Origin: Epiperipatus broadwayi
Lineage: Eukaryota > Onychophora > Udeonychophora > Euonychophora > Peripatidae
NCBI GenBank assembly: GCA_028023455.1
Contig: JAQFVV010000049.1
Location: forward strand, 5,631,149 to 5,695,148
Length of the DNA stretch: 64,000 nucleotides
Reading direction: 5' to 3'
In this document: one piece after another, positions 47,549 through 58,760 of the stretch
How positions within the stretch are numbered: the stretch's first letter is position 1
Layout: each line of letters starts with the position of its first letter
Notes under the pieces: model-generated
What the model was told of the DNA's origin: nothing
The model's input: only the letters and a program-made list of their open reading frames with translations
Database searches by the model: none
Translations under genes and position numbers: made by a program

Positions 47549-47607
47549 ATCCAAGGCTCCTCACTGATGAAGGCCACAAGCCAGAAACTAGTCTGGGGAT
47601 ATTGGAT
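47549..47607 (+). ncRNA. hammerhead ribozyme motif with intact core, right arm
   Basis: Same core and helices as the copy at 41066-41124, with outer stem ATCCAA/TTGGAT, inner stem TCCTCA/TGGGGA, CTGATGA, GGC-CACAA-GCC, GAAA, CTAG and UC. Expected cut after 47593. It is preceded by AGATCTTAAGATCT, a perfect 14-bp palindrome. Confidence 0.65.
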
Positions 47608-48144
47608 GAGTAGGCACTAGATGGGGATTTTATGCACAAGCCTTCTGGCATCCATTTATTACTCTAGCTTGCTGTGTATAGTGAGTTTTGCTTGTTTTAA
47701 TATTATAATTGTTTAATTTTTATGCAAGATTTTGATTTAGAATGCATTTTGGGACATAAATTGTTGTTACTTACCAGAGTAAAGATGTATTCTAATGAAA
47801 AAGTTTTCTCCTGTAAATTGTTATCCAGCTAAGTCAAGCCTTATAAAGAATGCATTTGAAATTATTTTTTTAATATTAAAATGTCACTTCTTAACACACA
47901 CACACACAAAAAACAAAAGATAATAGTAACATTTTTTGAAGTATAATTTCTTATTTAACAATAATTCAGATCTCATTTATTAATTCCCAATATTTTGAAC
48001 TTCATGTGGCATTACTTCAACAGAAAAATTATAGTGTTTTAATTGACCAAGTGGTGGAAATTTGGAAATGATTGAATGAGCATTTAATGTATGTGTGTTC
48101 ACACCCTCAGCATTTGAAGTAATGGAAAATTCCACTATCTTCTA

Positions 48145-48677
48145 TTGACTCCTGTTGACGGGATTGCCCCAAACTTTTTACCATCACCCACACACTCTGT
48201 GCGTGTGTTGGATGAGTCTTTTGAGTCAGCATCTTCGGTCATGGAGGAGAAATTTCAATTGCCTCCATCCACAAAAAGGAAGGCAAAGAAACCGAATACA
48301 GATACCAAATCTTCAGTGAGCAAAACATGCTCCAAAAAACAAACAGCAATAATATTAGCTCCTCAGATACCAAATATCTTGTCTCCCAGCAACCAGGGAA
48401 AAAACGTAAGCCTATTCCTAAAGCAGATAGTCAAGAAAACAATTGTGAATTACCCAATAAAGAACTAAGCAAACCCTTTCAAAACCCTGTTCCAATTAAG
48501 GATAATAAATTGCCGCCCTTAAGGTCTCCAAAACACCAAATGCTGAATCTCGTTCCACTGATGGCCTGCTTTCCAAGGAGTTTAGGGAAGGGACCTCTGG
48601 CCAGACTATGGATCCTCAAGAACCTAGTGCTGGAGTATCTTCCATGGATGGCCTGTGATCCAGAACATCAGGGGTGA
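48145..48677 (+). pseudogene. LINE ORF1-like Lys/Pro/Ser-rich fragment, frameshifted
   Basis: An ATG-started frame encodes an acidic segment (Asp-Glu-Ser-Phe-Glu-Ser-Ala-Ser-Ser), then a basic patch (Thr-Lys-Arg-Lys-Ala-Lys-Lys-Pro) that could be a nuclear signal. It continues Ser/Lys/Pro-rich to a frameshift near 48400. The overlapping frame carries on (Lys-Arg-Lys-Pro-Ile-Pro-Lys). A further shift near 48530 restores a hydrophilic reading with Pro-Asn-Ala-Glu-Ser-Arg-Ser. Composition and length suit the disordered N-terminal half of a LINE ORF1. No RRM, zinc knuckle or catalytic motif is seen, so the assignment is tentative. Two frameshifts make it non-functional. Confidence 0.4.
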
Positions 48678-48811
48678 AAGCTATTATCCAACATCTTTGC
48701 AGGACGAGTAGTTGTAAGTAATTGTTGTGTGTAACCAACCATTGAGTAACAAGTAATCTTGCAATTTATATTGCATTTGATAAATAATTTTGAATATAAT
48801 ATATATAAATC

Positions 48812-48981
48812 GTATTATTTCTGAGAGCTTCCATGTAATAAAAATATAATAACTAATTAACGGACATTTCAATACAATAATAAATATTTTTTTCAGAGCT
48901 TGAAGAAAATACTTATTGTATTGAAATGTCAGCTATTTAGCTATTATATTTTTATTACATGGAAGCTCCTGAAAATAATAC
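48812..48981. repeat. hairpin repeat family E, complete copy
   Basis: The arms 48812-48890 and 48905-48981 are complementary over about 75 bp with few differences (outer ends GTATTATTT with AAATAATAC-like sequence). The inside of the loop is TTTTCAGAGCTTGAAG-like. A second, one-armed copy lies at 6898-6993. A MITE-type element is likely. Confidence 0.75.
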
Positions 48982-49639
48982 TACAAATTCATTTATCCAT
49001 GAGAATAGTAGAATTAACATATATATTAAGTGGCAATGTTGTGTATTGTATATGAAAAACAATATTGTTTAATTTACAATAAAGTTTTGAACAGCAGGAT
49101 ATCAGACTCAAATGTTGAAAATTTCTTCTTCTATTCTCAGATAAGAAAGTAAAAAAAAGAATAATCTGAATTTAATCAACTAAACTGTTGTGTTCATTCC
49201 ACCATTTGAGGGCCTAAATATTACATGATTGGTGATTTCCTGTTTAATTAACAGTAGGATCGCAACAATTATAGTAAATATTATCGGATATTACCATTTC
49301 CAATGTATAAGCTAAAGTGGCACCGCATTTATTATTTTACAGGTACAATTAAAGTTTAAGAACAACTGCATTAATCATAGTTTTTGGAAGGAGGGAGTAG
49401 ATGAACTTTAAACAAAAATAAATATTTTAATATTTTTTTCTTTTTCCCTTATGTTTGTGCATGTGTGTGTTTTTTTAACTTCATTAATTTGTTAAAGTAA
49501 ATCAATATAAACAAGTTTAAAAATAAATGTCAATTATTTCGTTATACTTCAAAAAATTAGAGATAAAGATCTCTAATATATCATAAAATTACTCATGTGA
49601 ACATATTTCAGGAATTAATCAATCTTATATTAAATTAAA

Positions 49640-51035
49640 AATTAAATGGATATTTCTTTTATTTTAAAGTCTTACTTCATTCACAGACACAAATCTTCAT
49701 TAATCAAACGTATCTATACGATGAAAATTGGGGGAAAAACTTCATTAAAAGCTAAAAATAACAAAACAAAAACAAATTATGTATATGTAGAAGTGTCTTT
49801 TTTCAATTTACTTTATGGATCATTGCATTTTTAAAAAAATGCTTTTAATCATATTCCATAAATAATTATAACACTGAATGATTAATTGCTCGGTGATCAC
49901 GTGATGTTCGAGATCCCCAATAGTTTGAACAATATTTTCCTGTGAGTTAGTCTAACCTTTTTTTTCTTTTCTTTTTACTGTACTGAAGCTCTACGGTCAC
50001 GATTCTAATACTGCGTTAAAGTTTATAGGGTATTATCTCTGCTATTTTCTATATATATAATATTTATTTACGCGAATACTAAGTATGTAATTGTGAAACA
50101 TAAATATATGTTTATACATCTTTAAAGTTATTTTTAATATTTTTATTATAAATAAGAATATTTATTTCCCTTTAATAGCTCATTATATTTAACTAAGAAA
50201 ATTTTATCTAAAAGCAAATTTTAAACTATGAACCATGATGTTATAAGGTTCACAGGGTTAGTTTCAAGAAAAACATCTTCACGTGTTGTGCCTACTCGCA
50301 CATTACTGACTACATATCAGAATAGGCTTGAATCTTATTTAGATTAACCAGATTTAAAAGATAAATGTATGTGGCTTTTATTTTAAAATTTTACTTCATG
50401 CACACAAACAATCATTTAATTATATATATATAAAATTAAAATATCATTAAAACTAAAAGAAAAAATGTGTACATATAGAGATGTTCTTTTGTAATTTATT
50501 TCCTGATTCTTAAATTTTTTTTATTCAAAATGTTTCTAATCTTGCCCTTAAACAATTCTAGCAATTGTATTGTTATTTGCTTAAAAGTCACATGATAATA
50601 ATGCACTCTAGTGGCAGATTCAACATTTAACAGAAAAATTTTGTTTGTTACTAAACTGAGGATCGATCTTGAAATAAACTGAATTCAGAAGTTTATTACT
50701 AAATTAAAGTTCACAAAATATTATACTTACTGTTTTCAATATGGAATTATTATTTATTTATGTAATACTGTGCCTACATTTAATCATTAAAATTCTATAT
50801 ATATATATATACTCAAAGGGTTTATATATATATATATATTGCCAATCAGGTATGTATGCTCCCTTTAACAGCTCATTATTTAATTAAATTGCAAGATATT
50901 ATATATTGTAAATTATAATAATACATGGTTCATAATATCAATTTCAAGAAAGATCTTTTCATCAGCCCTCTACCAAGCATCAGTGACTACATATCTTAAA
51001 AGGCTTGAGTATTATATATATTAAGCAGAATTCTT
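49640..51035. repeat. diverged tandem duplication of about 0.7 kb
   Basis: Unit 1 runs about 49640-50360 and unit 2 about 50361-51035. Matching anchors are CTTTTATTTTAAAGTCTTAC (49656) with CTTTTATTTTAAAATTTTAC (50377), CCCTTTAATAGCTCATTAT (50170) with CCCTTTAACAGCTCATTAT (50861), and TGACTACATATCAGAATAGG (50307) with TGACTACATATCTTAAAAGG (50980). No coding content. Confidence 0.8.
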
Positions 51036-53461
51036 TTTTTTTTTAAAAAAAAAAAAATAATAATAATAATTATATGGTATCATTATGATTATATAATATC
51101 CATATAATAGCAACCTGAACATAGTTTCTTTCAATTCAATAAACAGCTATAATTTGTTTTATTTACTTAAATAATCAAGGAATAAAAACCCATAAATAAA
51201 TATCTTGTCTAGAGTTATAAAACTATCAATTTTATATTTATGATCAATTAATTTTATAATAATTAAATGATTATTCATTCAGGTTATATGTGATATGAAC
51301 ATTAAAAGTAATGGATTGGGCTCCAATCTATGTTGTGATTGACCTAAAAAATAGAAACCCTTTTGTTAAATATTGTATTTACATATATGAGGTATGAAGG
51401 TTCAAGATCATGTCTAGTCGCCCAATTATATGTGATTAATATCAATCTATAAGTTATAATACATATTTCATAAGTATATGTGATTTTGCTACACATCCAA
51501 AATGAGATGTTTATCAAGATATTTTTGCAAATATTATGAAAAGGTTTTGCATTTCTGATTAATTAATGCTAAAGATATTTTTGGTTGCACTTTTTTGCAA
51601 TATCTATGTTTTGTTTTTTGCAATATCTATGTTTTGTGAAAATAAGTTTTATATTCTTTATTTCTTTGTTTAATAATTTACATTACTACAGCTAAAAATA
51701 AATACAAAATTACAGTGTTTTATTTTTTTAATATATTTCAGCACAACCCTAGTAATAAATTTATCTCTTGACTACATGTAACATATGTTATAATTTTTTT
51801 AATTATGACCATTGCAGAATTAATTCCCTCACTCTGTTACTAAGCTCAACTAGACAGTAGTATCAATTCATCAAAATTTGTCTACCCAATTGTAATTATC
51901 TTGTGATATATGACTTGAGCTAAGTGCAACTAGATACTATTTTGCTGATAAATACTGTATACTTTGGCAGATTTCTTCTTTAAGAAAAAATCACATCGTA
52001 AAAATAACATAATAATCATTTCTTTACAAGGCCATTAGCACATTAATTTAGATAAAATAATAGCTCCATATATAACTAGTGTCATTGCACTATTTATATA
52101 ACTATAATGAAATTTTCTATCTTTAAACTTGTTAAAAATAAGTGTAGCACATTTAAATCAGTGTTGCATATAACATCTATATTGACCTTTCCATTTAAAA
52201 AGTTTTCCAAATTAAAATTTGCTGATGATTTGACTTTCATCAGAGACTGAAAATGGACTTGATAATCAAATATTAGTTATAAAACCAAACTTTATGCATG
52301 TTTATTTAAAACATTAAAAGTATACTGTAAATTATCTTTTGAATTGTCAAAGATAGCATAATTTTTTATATATTGTATATCCAGAAGCTAAAAAGAAGAA
52401 ATTCTTGCTTTTATTTTTAGTAGATTCATCTTTAAAATTCTACTATCAAACCTATATTTAATCTTGATTCCAAATGAAAAGCTGCATATTCTTGATTAAC
52501 ATCAGTTTTCATTTCAAATACCTCAGATTTTTTATCTATTATAATAACTTCTTATTTTATCATATAGAAGCTGTATAATACGAGTAAACTTTGGTGATCA
52601 ACCAATTTCGAACAGTTACATAAAACTACTCAAGGAATAGAACCAAATGCTCTTGATTAAATGAAATAAGAGCAATGTAAACATCATTTCTTTGATTTTA
52701 ATACTTGTCCTGCATTTTCTGGGCAAAAACATGTCTATATATGTTGACTATTTTTGTTGTCTAACATTAAAAATTGTCTTTTTTACAAAAATACATCTTT
52801 ATTTAAACTTTCCAAACACATTCAACTGTTAGTAATAACATAGGTTAGTGAATGTTATTGGCAAGTTTATATAAAGTGTAATTTTTTTTTAATAATATTC
52901 AATATTTTATATTAGATAACTGAAGTAGTCCAATATATGATTTCTACTAAAAAGCCATCACCACAATCCTTCAGACCAGCATTCATGTCTACAGTGCTTC
53001 TTGATTGTTCTCAAACAACACCGATTCTCTAATAGACATTCATCTATGACTACAAAAAATCCAACAAAATTCTTCAAAAAAATCATTGCTGTAGTGAATA
53101 ACAATGATATCCCATAATAATTACTGTAGTCTTGTTAATATATATTTTTTTATTTTTAAAAAATGGAACAACAGAACCACTCTTAAAATTATGTGATACA
53201 AGTTATAGGTTCATATACTCCTAAAGAATTCCAATATTTTTGAAGTTACTATATCATACCAATATTTTAACTTCTAAATATCTCTGTATTTAACTACTTT
53301 TAAAATTATAAAAAAAAGATTTAACTTTACTATGTTGGATACCTTTGTCTATATATAAATAAGCAAATAGAATCAATATGTCATTAAAAAATCATCTCAT
53401 TTCTTGTATCATTATTAAAAGATAAGTAAAATATTTCCTCAAACTACCTAAAATGCAATGT

Positions 53462-53463
<2 letters not shown>
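51036..53463. other. AT-rich spacer
   Basis: No gene recognised. A 23-bp direct duplication (TTGCAATATCTATGTTTTG repeated) lies at 51591-51636. Confidence 0.4.

Positions 53464-53549
<86 letters not shown>
53464..53549. repeat. (AT)n dinucleotide array
   Basis: About 85 bp of uninterrupted AT. The Tyr-Ile frame here is an artefact. Confidence 0.97.
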
Positions 53550-53551
<2 letters not shown>

Positions 53552-54540
53552 GAATACACATATTATATTTCACAGGATTATGATGTTGTCTTTAAGATCC
53601 ACATGTTGCTTTCAACATGTCATAATAAGGTTTCAAACAACTTCAATCAATAAATGGCTATATCTCATTTGAATTTAATTCATTAATTATTTGAAGTATA
53701 TATATATATATGAGTTGTTGCATTTCTATTTTAAATTTCTAAATTAGTTGTACCATTTCACATTCAATTTATTATTCTATGAAATGGAAAATGTCACATA
53801 ATTTTTAATGAAGTCATGATTTTTTTTTGGTGAACCTAAGAATAGATTTATGTATCCATAATCCTGAAAGTCCATTTAGCAATTTTAATGGTTACTGTCT
53901 GGCATAAATGGAATAAAATAATTTAGGTAACATTTTAATGTTTGAGGAAACTTGTTTATATTCTGGCTTAGAGCTTGCATTTGTAAATGCTTATATAAAT
54001 GTACTTTTTTGTGTTGTGCATCCTATTATGTAATCATTTAGATGTCATTGTTTTAAGAATGGATTGATCCAAGTTTCTTTATTGTATTTTTTTATAAACA
54101 AATTCTATGCATGTGGTATTAATCTATTGTCTCACTGAAAAATTTGATGACAGCAGATTGTTTTAGTTTATAGCAGAGTACTTTTATTTCCAATAACTTT
54201 GTGAAAAAGTTTTTTGTCATACTAATACATACATTAAAGGGAAAAAATATATTTTAATGATATTGGTGTATTAATATTATCCATCTAGAAATAAATGCTT
54301 TTTTTCACTGAACTTTCTGAATAACAACCAACTAATTTTAAGCCCTACCACAAATATATATTTTATTAATTGAATTGAAAACTGCCACTATTTTTTTTTA
54401 TATAAAAACAATCTCTATAGTCACTCTGCAATTCTCTTAATCATTCTTCTGTGATTGGAAATAATTTCTCAATAAAATTCTTGGATTCTAAGGCAGTATA
54501 CAATTTTCTTATACTGAATGTTTCATATATCTAAGTAAAA
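53550..54540. other. AT-rich spacer
   Basis: Nothing recognised. Confidence 0.4.
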
Positions 54541-54711
54541 AGATTTGAACTCAGGATTTTTTAATCTTTTAATTCTCTAATCTATCTTAAGCAACTGATA
54601 AATGTGACCACACACAAGCGAAAAGGATCTGATTCCTGATATACATATTTCATGCAAACCCAGCACTCATCAGTTGGGCTAAATCACAATCTTACACACA
54701 TATATACAATG
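54541..54711 (-). mobile_element. tRNA-related repeat with hammerhead motif, family 2 copy 2
   Basis: Read on the minus strand: ATTGTATATATGTGTGTAAG head, ribozyme segment, TGTGTGTGGTCACATTTATC block, and a tRNA-like end CTGAGTTCAAATCT (box B-like). Same order as copy 1 at 15.8 kb. It lies head to head with copy 3. Confidence 0.75.
54630..54686 (-). ncRNA. hammerhead ribozyme motif, family 2 copy 2
   Basis: CTGATGA (complement of 54667-54673), stem II GTGC with GCAT (one G-U), GAAA (complement of 54648-54651), palindrome-like stem III TATGTA, then UA as cleavage site. The outer stem I, TGATT with AATCA, is perfect. The inner stem I (CCCAA with TCAGG) has two mismatches. The core is complete. 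Confidence 0.65.
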
Positions 54712-54823
54712 AGTGTTTAGATTTTTAAAGATTTTTCATTGAAATGGATGGTTGAATAGTCATAAAGGTGAGAATGTTGAATATTAAAGTTTGAGGAATT
54801 TCTATGATCATTATAAACCAAGC

Positions 54824-55015
54824 TATGATTGTATATATGTGTGGGATATTATGATCTCTCTCAACTGATTAGTGATGGTTCTGCATGAAATACATATATT
54901 GAGGATCATGTATTTTTCTCACATGTGCGTGGTCATGTGTATCTGTTGCTTGGGATTGAGTTGAGGATGAATAAACTGAAAAATCCTAAAGTCAAATACT
55001 CTACTTATAATCGTC
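54824..55015 (+). mobile_element. tRNA-related repeat with hammerhead motif, family 2 copy 3
   Basis: It has the GATTGTATATATGTGTGG head, ribozyme segment, CACATGTGCGTGGTCATGTG block, and a decayed box B-like CTAAAGTCAAATACTC. It is in the opposite orientation to copy 2, about 110 bp away. Confidence 0.75.
54851..54909 (+). ncRNA. hammerhead motif, family 2 copy 3, core-mutated
   Basis: Stem I is excellent: ATGATC with GATCAT and CTCAA with TTGAG, separated by a three-base bulge. GAAA, palindromic stem III TACATA-like and the UA site are present. The core reads CTGATTA (G8 changed), and stem II is poor, so cleavage is unlikely. Confidence 0.6.
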
Positions 55016-55892
55016 AAAAGTATCTTTGTTGTAATGGATACCTATGATATTCCATAGTAATTACTACATGTTTTACTATCTTTTTTTATTTTTAAATATT
55101 GGAATAATAGAAATGATTTTGCAAATAAGCAGCTCTATATTATAAGGCCATATATTAAAATTCAAAAGATGTTTTATTTATAAGATTACAAAAGGCTGTT
55201 TTAATTTTATTAACCTGAATATTTTTGTCTAAAATGAAAGACATTGGCAAAATATTTATATCTTAATATCTAAGACAAAGGCAGATAGAAGCTATGGTAG
55301 TGAGATGCTTCCATCAATTGACAAAATTTTATCATTAGAATAGTTTGTCTTTATTTGTCACAATTTTGAATGTTATCTATGTTGAAATATAAGATTTAAA
55401 ATTCAACAAATCTTAATATGGTTAGATTTAAGAGATATATCATAATGTAATAAATAAATATTTATTTCTTATAAAAAAGATATAAAAATTATATAAGTGT
55501 GACATAACTTTTATATACAAAATTGTTAAAATATGACTGTACATTAACACACTAAAAACATAATTATCAAAAAATAGAAAGTCATATAATATATATTTTT
55601 AATCCTCATATGCAAATGTATATTTCCATAGATACACAAATGCATATATATAAATTAAGGCATCAACAATTATCATGCTTGAGCTTAACCCAATAAATAC
55701 TTTAGTAAACTTGGCATTTAATTATATATATATATGACAATATAAATTAAATAAAAAATCAATACAAACATTAAAACATCAACAGAAATAATTCACAAAA
55801 AATAGAATATCCTGTGCAGTCTATAATTTTAAGACACACATATATACATATATGTAATGATATTTTTATTCGATATTTGTATTTTTTCAAAG
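55016..55892. other. AT-rich spacer
   Basis: No gene recognised. The minus-strand frame at 55771-56025 crosses the hairpin that follows and has no family features. Confidence 0.4.
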
Positions 55893-56165
55893 TTATATAT
55901 ATATATAATCTTATAATTGAATAGTAATAAATACAGTAACCTAAATATATATAAAGTACAACATTAAAAATCCAAAGTTTTATCCATTTAGGAGTGCTTT
56001 TGACTATCTTTGTAGTCTTTGTCAACTAACACTTCCCACAATTCCATGATTTTTACATTTGCACTCCTAAGTGGATAAAAGTTTTGATTCTTAAAGTTGT
56101 ACTTTATATATATTTAAGTTACTGTATTTATTAATATGCAATTATAATATTATATATATAATATT
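55893..56165. repeat. long hairpin (arms about 105 bp)
   Basis: The left arm 55893-55997 and right arm 56061-56165 are complementary with few differences (TACAGTAACCTAAATATATA with its partner, and TAGGAGTGC with GCACTCCTA). The 63-bp loop contains TTGTAGTCTTTGTCAACTA (56010-56028), which recurs exactly in the next hairpin. Confidence 0.8.
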
Positions 56166-56184
56166 TAAATCAATATATCTGTAT

Positions 56185-56299
56185 CATATAACATATAGTC
56201 ATTTTATTAGAAATACTATCGACTAAACATCTTGTAGTCTTTGTCAACTACAAGATGTATAGTTGAAAGTACTTCTAATAAAATAATTTTATGTTATGT
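56185..56299. repeat. second hairpin (arms about 52 bp) sharing a 19-mer with the first
   Basis: The arms 56185-56237 and 56248-56299 pair from CATAACATA-like ends down to CTTGTAG/CTACAAG. The 10-base loop is TCTTTGTCAA. The apex carries the same 19-mer as the loop of the preceding hairpin (here 56232-56250). Confidence 0.8.
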
Positions 56300-56384
56300 G
56301 AATTTTACTGTATTGTAATATATATATATATATATTGATTTGAATGTTATATACATTTTGAAAAGAATACAGACATCAAACTTA

Positions 56385-56420
<36 letters not shown>

Positions 56421-58509
56421 CAATGATATGACTGTGACAAATATGCTTATAAAGTGCCCAAAGAACAGAGGTTCTATTGAATACCAAGTTTTATTAAGGT
56501 TTATAACAGATAAATGATTTTGGAAAAATTTCTGCTAATTTGATTCCTCAAATCATATGATCCATACGATTACAAGATTAAAAGATACATAAAATCATGG
56601 GAATGCTATGTCTAATGTATATGAAATAAAGTTTCATAAAATAATATCCTAATCTTTAGTTAATCTAAATAAATGTAAAAGATAAATCACCCAAAGTATA
56701 CACTTATGGATTATCATTTATTCATATACCTTGTTATAATACTTGGAACTATTCTTGGCATAATGTATGATTTCCATTTAATGTATAAAACTACTTATGA
56801 TGTGAGACAAATAATTTTAATTATTGAAGGAAAATCTGTGATTACTCTCATTTAGTAAGTATATAAAGCTTATAAAATCAGATTATTTAATTCATATTTG
56901 AAAGGATATGAAATATAATTAAGTTGAATAGAATATAAAATTATTTAGTGATAAATCAACTAATTATCTTTTCTTCCCTTTCAATTTATTATCTAAAACA
57001 TCTATTTATAACTATACTATGTAAATATATTAACCATTAATTATAAAAATAAAAGCATTTGACCGGAATTGGATGTGGATAAGTAATCAAACATAGATTG
57101 TCTATGCATACATAAGCATTTTAAAGGATCCAATGCATATTAATGTATACTGTATTCATGAGGTTTAAATATCCAAAACTATTCACTATTTATCCTTAAC
57201 ATTGTATTAGGCAATTTTATTGTTAGTAACTTTATTTAATCTTCATTAGTTAGTTTTCTATGATCCAATATATTATAACTTCAGTCTTTAGTAATAAATA
57301 TAGAGGTGCATGGACCATCAAAATTACTTAATGTTTCTTTGGAAAGTTTGTTTAATCCTGTTGTTGTATGTATATCCTAAAAGATAGCATGGAAAATATA
57401 TTCCATGACAGTTTAACAATCCTCAGGCATTAGAATTTGTACAAATATTAAATAAATTAATTAAAATCGTGGTAATATATATATAATTGCATCACTCACA
57501 TCCTCTAAGCATAGTGGTAAATGTTTTTGATGTTAATCTTTTATATTTTAATTTATTTGACAGCAAGAAGTGTATCCGATCCTTTTATTGCTAATGTTTT
57601 TGTTTTTTCCAAGCTAGTTTTATTATCATTACATATATGGGGTTTTACGTGCGATTTTATATGACGTGCTATTTAAATTTGACTGAGTATATTTGGAAAC
57701 TTTATCATAGATGAGTATATCCATTTAGAGATTCATGTGAATGCATTTCAAGTATTGTTAAGTCATGAATTGAATTTAAGGACGAAACGGACACAAACTT
57801 CCTTCGTAATTATGCATTTTCAAGATTTTTCTTAAATTTATACTGCTGAATAAGTACATATTTTATCGTTTCTTATTATACAAAAGTTTTACCATTGTGA
57901 ATTTCTTTTTTGAAGTGGATAATTTTTATATATAAACGACTATATATCTTTTTATAAAAGAAGCCAAAGAGAAAGTTTTTTTCTTTTAGCAATCTACTTG
58001 CTGTTTTTTTGTTGTTGTTGTTGTTGTTGTTATTGTTGTTGTTTGATGATATCCAAAGTTTACTATCATTATATCTGATTTACTTATGACATTATTGTTA
58101 TAAAATTTACTAATTGTCATTACAATAAATTCATTAAATAATTATTTGTAAGTACACATATATACATAGTCGCATTTATACATGAAGCTGTATGATATCT
58201 GTTTATTAATTATATTATGAAGTGAGTGTATAAAATAAACATTTTATGTGACAAATTTAAATTATGGTTTTTACTTTGGAATTTTAAATGTTGCTTTAAT
58301 TTTTATTATAAAATTTATTTCACCTAAAATTTGAGTGATATCTTGAAATAATATATTAAACAGATAATGTGGTTTCATTTTAAAAGATATCAATTATATT
58401 AGGTCGTTATTATTTTGTATTTTTATCTTTATGACTATTGAAATATATTCTTACGTAATGTGGAAATTGTAATGTGGAAATCGACTAAAATTATTGATAT
58501 ACCCCAATA
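56300..58509. other. AT-rich spacer with microsatellites
   Basis: No gene recognised. There are (AT)n near 56389-56419 and (TTG)n near 58008-58041. Confidence 0.4.
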
Positions 58510-58760
58510 ATACAATATATATATATATATTTACATATATGTGTACTGTCCTTATTAAATGTAATTATAAGGGACTTGAACTCGGAATTTCAAGCTCCCT
58601 ACAACTACCCAACCCATCTTATACAACAAATATACATAACCCTATACATGTGAAAAAGATAAATGATCTTCAATATGTATGTGGTCATGTGTATCAGCTG
58701 TATAGATGAGTTGGATAGATATAGGGTGCTTAAAAATCTGAGTTTAAGTTTTTTTTTGGG
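58510..58760. mobile_element. inverted pair of truncated family 2 SINE-like repeats
   Basis: On the minus strand, about 58680 down to 58553 reads GAAGATCATTTATC, CACATGTATAGGGTTATG, then CCGAGTTCAAGTCCC (a good box B). On the plus strand, from about 58672, ATGTGGTCATGTGTATCAGC leads to a decayed box B (CTGAGTTTAAGTT near 58740). The two halves meet at the block just after where the ribozyme would be. CTGATGA is missing from both. Confidence 0.6.

Larger units (their letters stand above)
47041..47700. mobile_element. second foldback element with two opposed hammerheads (family 1)
   Basis: The left arm (47094-47408) and right arm (47433-47700) are complementary around a loop of about 24 bp. 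The left arm carries a duplicated TTAGGATCTAACGCAACCCTCC-type segment, making it about 45 bp longer. An outer end block (AATAAACATCACATGATCAC) precedes the left arm only. Content and order match the outer two-thirds of the 40.2-41.2 kb foldback, with the fold point in a different place, so the two probably arose separately. Confidence 0.85.

Noticed and set aside
50925-51000. Minus-strand CTGATGA then GAAA inside the 0.7 kb duplication
   Set aside because: The parallel segment of the other unit (about 50250-50330) lacks CTGATGA, and no stem I forms, so it looks like chance.
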